DNA of 8,423 bases from positions 1 to 8,423 of the forward strand of contig DAOUVA010000165.1 of assembly GCA_030667885.1 (NCBI GenBank), in the 5' to 3' direction. How positions within the stretch are numbered: position 1 is the stretch's first letter; every line of letters begins with the position of its first letter. The notes under the pieces are model-generated. The model searched no databases. It saw only the letters and a list, made by a program, of their open reading frames with translations, and was not told the origin of the DNA. Both the position numbers and the translations under genes were made by a program. Below are positions 6,447-8,423 of the stretch, piece after piece. The stretch comes from Phycisphaerae bacterium. GTDB lineage: Bacteria; Planctomycetota; Phycisphaerae; Sedimentisphaerales; Anaerobacaceae.

Positions 6447-6704
6447 GTGATAACAGAAAGCTTAATCATAACAGGGTTGCAGATTATTTTTTTAGCGCTA
6501 ACACCGATTGAACAGATGGAAGCTGCCGCCACAGCCGAGACGCGGTTAATGGTAGTGTTAACAGTATTTGCGGTGTTTACTCTAATCATATCAGTCATAC
6601 TTCTTTTTTGGGTAAGAGCCAGGTATAGGCAAATCGCCCAATTAACGGCCACTAATGAAAAGCTACGGCAAGAAAATTATGAACTAAGACCGAAGGGTAT
6701 CTGA
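6447..6704 (+). CDS. Small membrane protein with short coiled coil, function unknown
   Basis: An 85-residue protein not recognised by family. A moderately hydrophobic start (SLIITGLQIIFLAL, 5-18) could be a signal or first membrane segment. A charged stretch with several Ala and Glu follows, then a clear transmembrane helix LMVVLTVFAVFTLIISVILLFWV (34-56) and a basic RARYRQ, which by the positive-inside rule puts the C-terminus in the cytoplasm. Residues 62-80 (IAQLTATNEKLRQENYEL) have Leu and Asn at heptad spacing, a short leucine-zipper-like coiled coil. Start is GTG at 6447, with GAAAGGG (6434-6440) six bases upstream; the ATG at 6445 is in another frame and stops at once. The gene begins 81 bases after the PilX-like gene and may belong to its operon or be transcribed on its own. 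It may be frameshifted at the end (see the entry at 6688). Confidence 0.65.
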   Translation: MITESLIITGLQIIFLALTPIEQMEAAATAETRLMVVLTVFAVFTLIISVILLFWVRARYRQIAQLTATNEKLRQENYELRPKGI

Positions 6705-6831
6705 GGTAGGGACAGGACAAGATCGGCGATTCTATGAGCTCAAAACACCTATGAAAGTGGATGCTTCGCTGAAAGATGCAAGTGCAAATGAAGAGTTAGT
6801 GCGCTTCAAAATAAATCGCTGGCACGAGTAA
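6688..6831 (+). other. Possible coding remnant or continuation of the preceding gene in the +1 frame
   Basis: After the small membrane protein, the +1 frame is open from 6688 to the TAA at 6829-6831. It reads as 47 residues of plausible protein composition, with DRRFYELKTPMKVDASLKD in the middle and FKINRWHE at the end. It has no good start codon of its own except an ATG at 6751, which would give only 26 residues and lacks a clear ribosome binding site. It could be a frameshifted end of the 6447 gene, a decayed gene, or chance. The beginning faintly recalls a PilZ domain start, but the RxxxR motif is missing, so no function is assigned. Confidence 0.2.
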
Positions 6832-6891
6832 AATAATAAGCCCACCCCCTTGATAATCAGATTCAATTATAAGACAGCATCGGTTTAAGGC

Positions 6892-6938
6892 ATTGATTGG
6901 CTCGCCCGGATACAACACCGGGCAGTCGCGAAATCAAT
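6892..6938. repeat. Two-tier inverted repeat with GC-rich core
   Basis: The core stem GCCCGG (6904-6909) / CCGGGC (6918-6923) is perfect, with an eight-base loop ATACAACA. An outer stem ATTGATT (6892-6898) / AATCAAT (6932-6938) is also perfect, with an internal loop between the two. No T run follows directly; the nearest TTTTT is at 6951-6955. Since it lies upstream of the nfnA promoter, it would fold in the transcript from the left or act as a DNA site. A factor-dependent or imperfect terminator is one reading. Confidence 0.45.
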
Positions 6939-6979
6939 TCTCAATACACCTTTTTCACTACTACGGGGTACAATAATTC

Positions 6980-7008
6980 TTGACAAACAGACCTGCCTAT
7001 CCGATAAT
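6980..7008 (+). promoter_or_regulatory. Strong sigma70-like promoter for nfnA-nfnB
   Basis: A perfect TTGACA at 6980-6985, an optimal 17-base spacer, and GATAAT at 7003-7008 (five of six consensus bases). Transcription would begin near 7015, leaving a leader of about 30 bases before the ATG at 7046. The TTG of the -35 box is in frame with nfnA and would be read as a start codon by naive gene calling. Confidence 0.6.
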
Positions 7009-7045
7009 TCTTATTTCTGGGAATCTTAATCTGAGAGAAGCACAA

Positions 7046-7903
7046 ATGCCGCACAAAATAATATCTAAAAAACAACTTTCAGAGAACGTTTTCATGGCCG
7101 ACATTGAGGCACCGCTGGTTGCTCAGGCAAGAAAACCGGGCCAATTCGTGATTATAAGCATAAATAACGAATATGGTGAACGGATCCCCCTGACAATAGC
7201 CGGCGCCGACCCGGAAAAGGGCACTATCCGGCTTATCTGGCAGCGTCTTGGAAAAACCACCGCCGAATTAGCAGATTTGCAGGAGGGTGACGAAATCACC
7301 AACGTCGCAGGGCCCCTGGGTCTGCCGACACATCTCGAAAACTTCGGTACTGTTGTCTGTGTTGGCGGCGGAATCGGCAATGCACCCTTGCTGCCCATAG
7401 CAAAAGCACTGAAAGAAGAAGGCAACAATATCATCAGCATTCTCGGAGCAAAAAATAAAGAGCTTCTCATCCTCGAAGAAGAATTCGCACAGATAAGCGA
7501 CGAATTGATAATCACAACTGATGACGGTTCATACGGACGAAAAGCATTAGTGACCGAACCATTGAAAGAGCTCTGCCAGCACAATCCAAAGCCGGACCAG
7601 GTCTTTGCTATCGGCCCGGCTATTATGATGAAGTTTTGCTGCGAGGTAACAAAGCAGTTTGACGTACCAACACAAGTATCACTAAATACTATTATGATTG
7701 ACGGGACCGGTATGTGCGGCGGCTGCCGAATCGAATTTGATAATAAGCCAAAATTCGTTTGCGTGGACGGGCCGGAATTTGACGGCCACAAAGTCAATTT
7801 CGACTTGATGATGAAAAGATTAAATGCCTATCAAGAACAGGAAAAAAAGGCACACGAACAATATCAACAACACAGATGCAAAATTAGACAAATTGAACCT
7901 TGA
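7046..7903 (+). CDS. nfnA: NfnA-type FAD/NAD(P)-binding ferredoxin reductase subunit
   Basis: A 285-residue flavoprotein of the ferredoxin-NADP reductase superfamily, in the group with dihydroorotate dehydrogenase electron-transfer subunit (PyrK), SudB and NfnA. The N-terminal FAD-binding barrel has GERIPLTIAG (44-53), the family's FAD motif. The nucleotide domain starts with VCVGGGIGNAPLLPIAKAL (104-122). The C-terminal [2Fe-2S] site is DGTGMCGGC followed by FVC: Asp219, Cys224, Cys227 and Cys239. An Asp plus three Cys is what NfnA proteins use. The tail 262-285 is charged and helical. ATG at 7046 is preferred to the in-frame TTG at 6980 because the latter lies inside the promoter, a GAGAGAAG precedes the ATG, and the protein then has the family's length. 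With nfnB next to it, the likely job is electron bifurcation between NADH, NADP and ferredoxin. Sulfide dehydrogenase, or a subunit serving glutamate synthase, is the alternative. Confidence 0.85.
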   Translation: MPHKIISKKQLSENVFMADIEAPLVAQARKPGQFVIISINNEYGERIPLTIAGADPEKGTIRLIWQRLGKTTAELADLQEGDEITNVAGPLGLPTHLENFGTVVCVGGGIGNAPLLPIAKALKEEGNNIISILGAKNKELLILEEEFAQISDELIITTDDGSYGRKALVTEPLKELCQHNPKPDQVFAIGPAIMMKFCCEVTKQFDVPTQVSLNTIMIDGTGMCGGCRIEFDNKPKFVCVDGPEFDGHKVNFDLMMKRLNAYQEQEKKAHEQYQQHRCKIRQIEP

Positions 7904-7906
7904 ACA

Positions 7907-7931
7907 TATCTGCCCGTTAAAATAGCAGATA
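7907..7931 (+). repeat. Hairpin between nfnA and nfnB
   Basis: TATCTGC (7907-7913) and GCAGATA (7925-7931) form a perfect seven-base stem around an 11-base loop, four bases after the nfnA stop. No T run follows, so it is unlikely to be a full terminator. It could stabilise the nfnA message end or tune the ratio of the two subunits. Confidence 0.4.
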
Positions 7932-7961
7932 CTTCTCGGCAATTGTTAGGAAACACTTACA

Positions 7962-8423
7962 GTGACAGACAAAGAAAGACAGCAGCTTCTCCAGCAACTC
8001 TTAGAAAAGCAAAAAACCGATAAACTCAAACCAAGCGAAAGATACAATATACCCCAGCAGGACATGCCCGAGCAGGACCCCACCATCAGAAGAAGCAATG
8101 TCAACGAAGTGGCAACCGGCTATACTGAAACACACGCCCGACTGGAGGCCATGCGCTGCCTCCAGTGTAAAAAGGCTCCTTGTGTTAAAGGTTGTCCTGT
8201 GCAAATCAGAATAAGAGATTTTGTTTCCGCCATTGCCGAAGGCCACTATAAGGAAGCCCTGGATATCATAAAGGAAAATTCTCTATTGCCGGCTGTATGC
8301 GGCCGAGTCTGTCCACAGGAAGTCCAGTGCCAGCAGACATGTACTGTCGGGATAAAATTCAAAGACCCTACAAAAGGCGTTTCAATCGGCCGACTCGAAA
8401 GATATGTAGCCGACCTCAATAAA
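7962..8423 (+). CDS. nfnB: NfnB/GltD-like NADPH oxidoreductase, 3' end cut off by window edge
   Basis: 154 N-terminal residues are visible and the frame is open to the window edge. The sequence is the iron-sulfur domain at the front of NfnB, the small subunit of glutamate synthase, and dihydropyrimidine dehydrogenase. Cysteines stand at 66, 69, 74, 78 (C-x2-C-x4-C-x3-C in RCLQCKKAPCVKGCP) and 113, 117, 123, 127 (CGRVCPQEVQCQQTC). The block ends with IGRLERYVAD. By analogy with dihydropyrimidine dehydrogenase, one [4Fe-4S] cluster would use Cys66, 69, 74 and 127, and the other Cys78, 117, 123 plus Glu146, the position of the unusual Gln ligand there. The FAD and NADPH domains should follow outside the window. 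GTG at 7962 is the chosen start, preceded by TTAGGAAA at about 9-10 bases; the first 35 residues are charged and Gln-rich. The gap to nfnA is 58 bases, so the two are co-transcribed. GltA is a common alternative name. Confidence 0.87.
   Translation, partial: MTDKERQQLLQQLLEKQKTDKLKPSERYNIPQQDMPEQDPTIRRSNVNEVATGYTETHARLEAMRCLQCKKAPCVKGCPVQIRIRDFVSAIAEGHYKEALDIIKENSLLPAVCGRVCPQEVQCQQTCTVGIKFKDPTKGVSIGRLERYVADLNK

Larger units (their letters stand above)
6705..7045. other. Intergenic region before nfnA
   Basis: Apart from the doubtful remnant at 6688-6831, this 341-base stretch has no supported gene on either strand. It holds a two-tier GC-rich hairpin at 6892-6938 and the promoter of the nfnA-nfnB pair at 6980-7008. 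A tract CCCACCCCC lies at 6841-6849. No riboswitch of a known class was recognised. Confidence 0.5.

Noticed and set aside
6236..6652. 138-codon minus-strand frame covering the end of the PilX-like gene and the small membrane gene
   Set aside because: It overlaps two better-supported genes and has low-complexity Ala, Val, Asn and Thr runs without a recognisable domain.
7123..7797. 224-codon open frame on the minus strand
   Set aside because: It lies wholly antisense to nfnA, is rich in Ser and Pro as expected from a shadow frame, and shows no domain.
1..8423. CRISPR arrays, insertion sequences, tRNA genes
   Set aside because: No regularly spaced direct repeats, transposase frames, terminal repeats or tRNA T-loop signatures were seen.

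Overview
The window looks like chromosomal DNA of an anaerobic or facultative bacterium, most likely a planctomycete of the Phycisphaerae type. This placement is inferred from gene content, not from a marker gene. The hints are a trpS / DUF2007-like / scpA run, type IV minor prepilins with a DUF7305-like surface protein, an NfnA/NfnB pair, moderate GC, and frequent TTG and GTG starts (four of the eight visible starts). No mobile elements, tRNA, rRNA or CRISPR are visible. All supported genes lie on the + strand.

Layout. (1) 2-1207 is the 3' part of a DUF4139-like beta-rich protein, cut by the window edge. (2) 1349-3477 is a tight three-gene operon: tryptophanyl-tRNA synthetase, a 74-residue DUF2007-like protein, and the condensin kleisin ScpA. 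A candidate promoter precedes trpS. (3) 3478-4045 is a 568-base gap with several dyads and a candidate promoter whose -35 box starts at 3923. (4) 4046-6365 is a three-gene minor (pseudo)pilin operon in PilV-like, PilW/GspJ-like, PilX-like order. The first and third proteins lack the conserved Glu at mature position +5. (5) 6447-6704 encodes a small membrane protein with a short coiled coil, followed by a possible coding remnant. (6) 6705-7045 is a gap with a GC-rich hairpin and a strong sigma70-like promoter. (7) 7046-8423 is an nfnA-nfnB pair; nfnB runs off the right edge.

How the genes fit together. The trpS-scpA block is housekeeping: translation and chromosome segregation. The pilin block probably supplies the priming or tip subcomplex of a type IV pilus or type II secretion-like filament; the ATPase, platform protein, peptidase and major pilin must be encoded elsewhere. 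The last pair probably makes a flavin and iron-sulfur oxidoreductase that links NAD(H), NADP(H) and ferredoxin pools.

The most rewarding points for a second look are the missing Glu+5 in two of the three pilin-like proteins, the large DUF7305-like ectodomain on a pilin-type anchor, the dyads in the intergenic gaps, and two places where a -35 promoter box mimics a TTG start codon.
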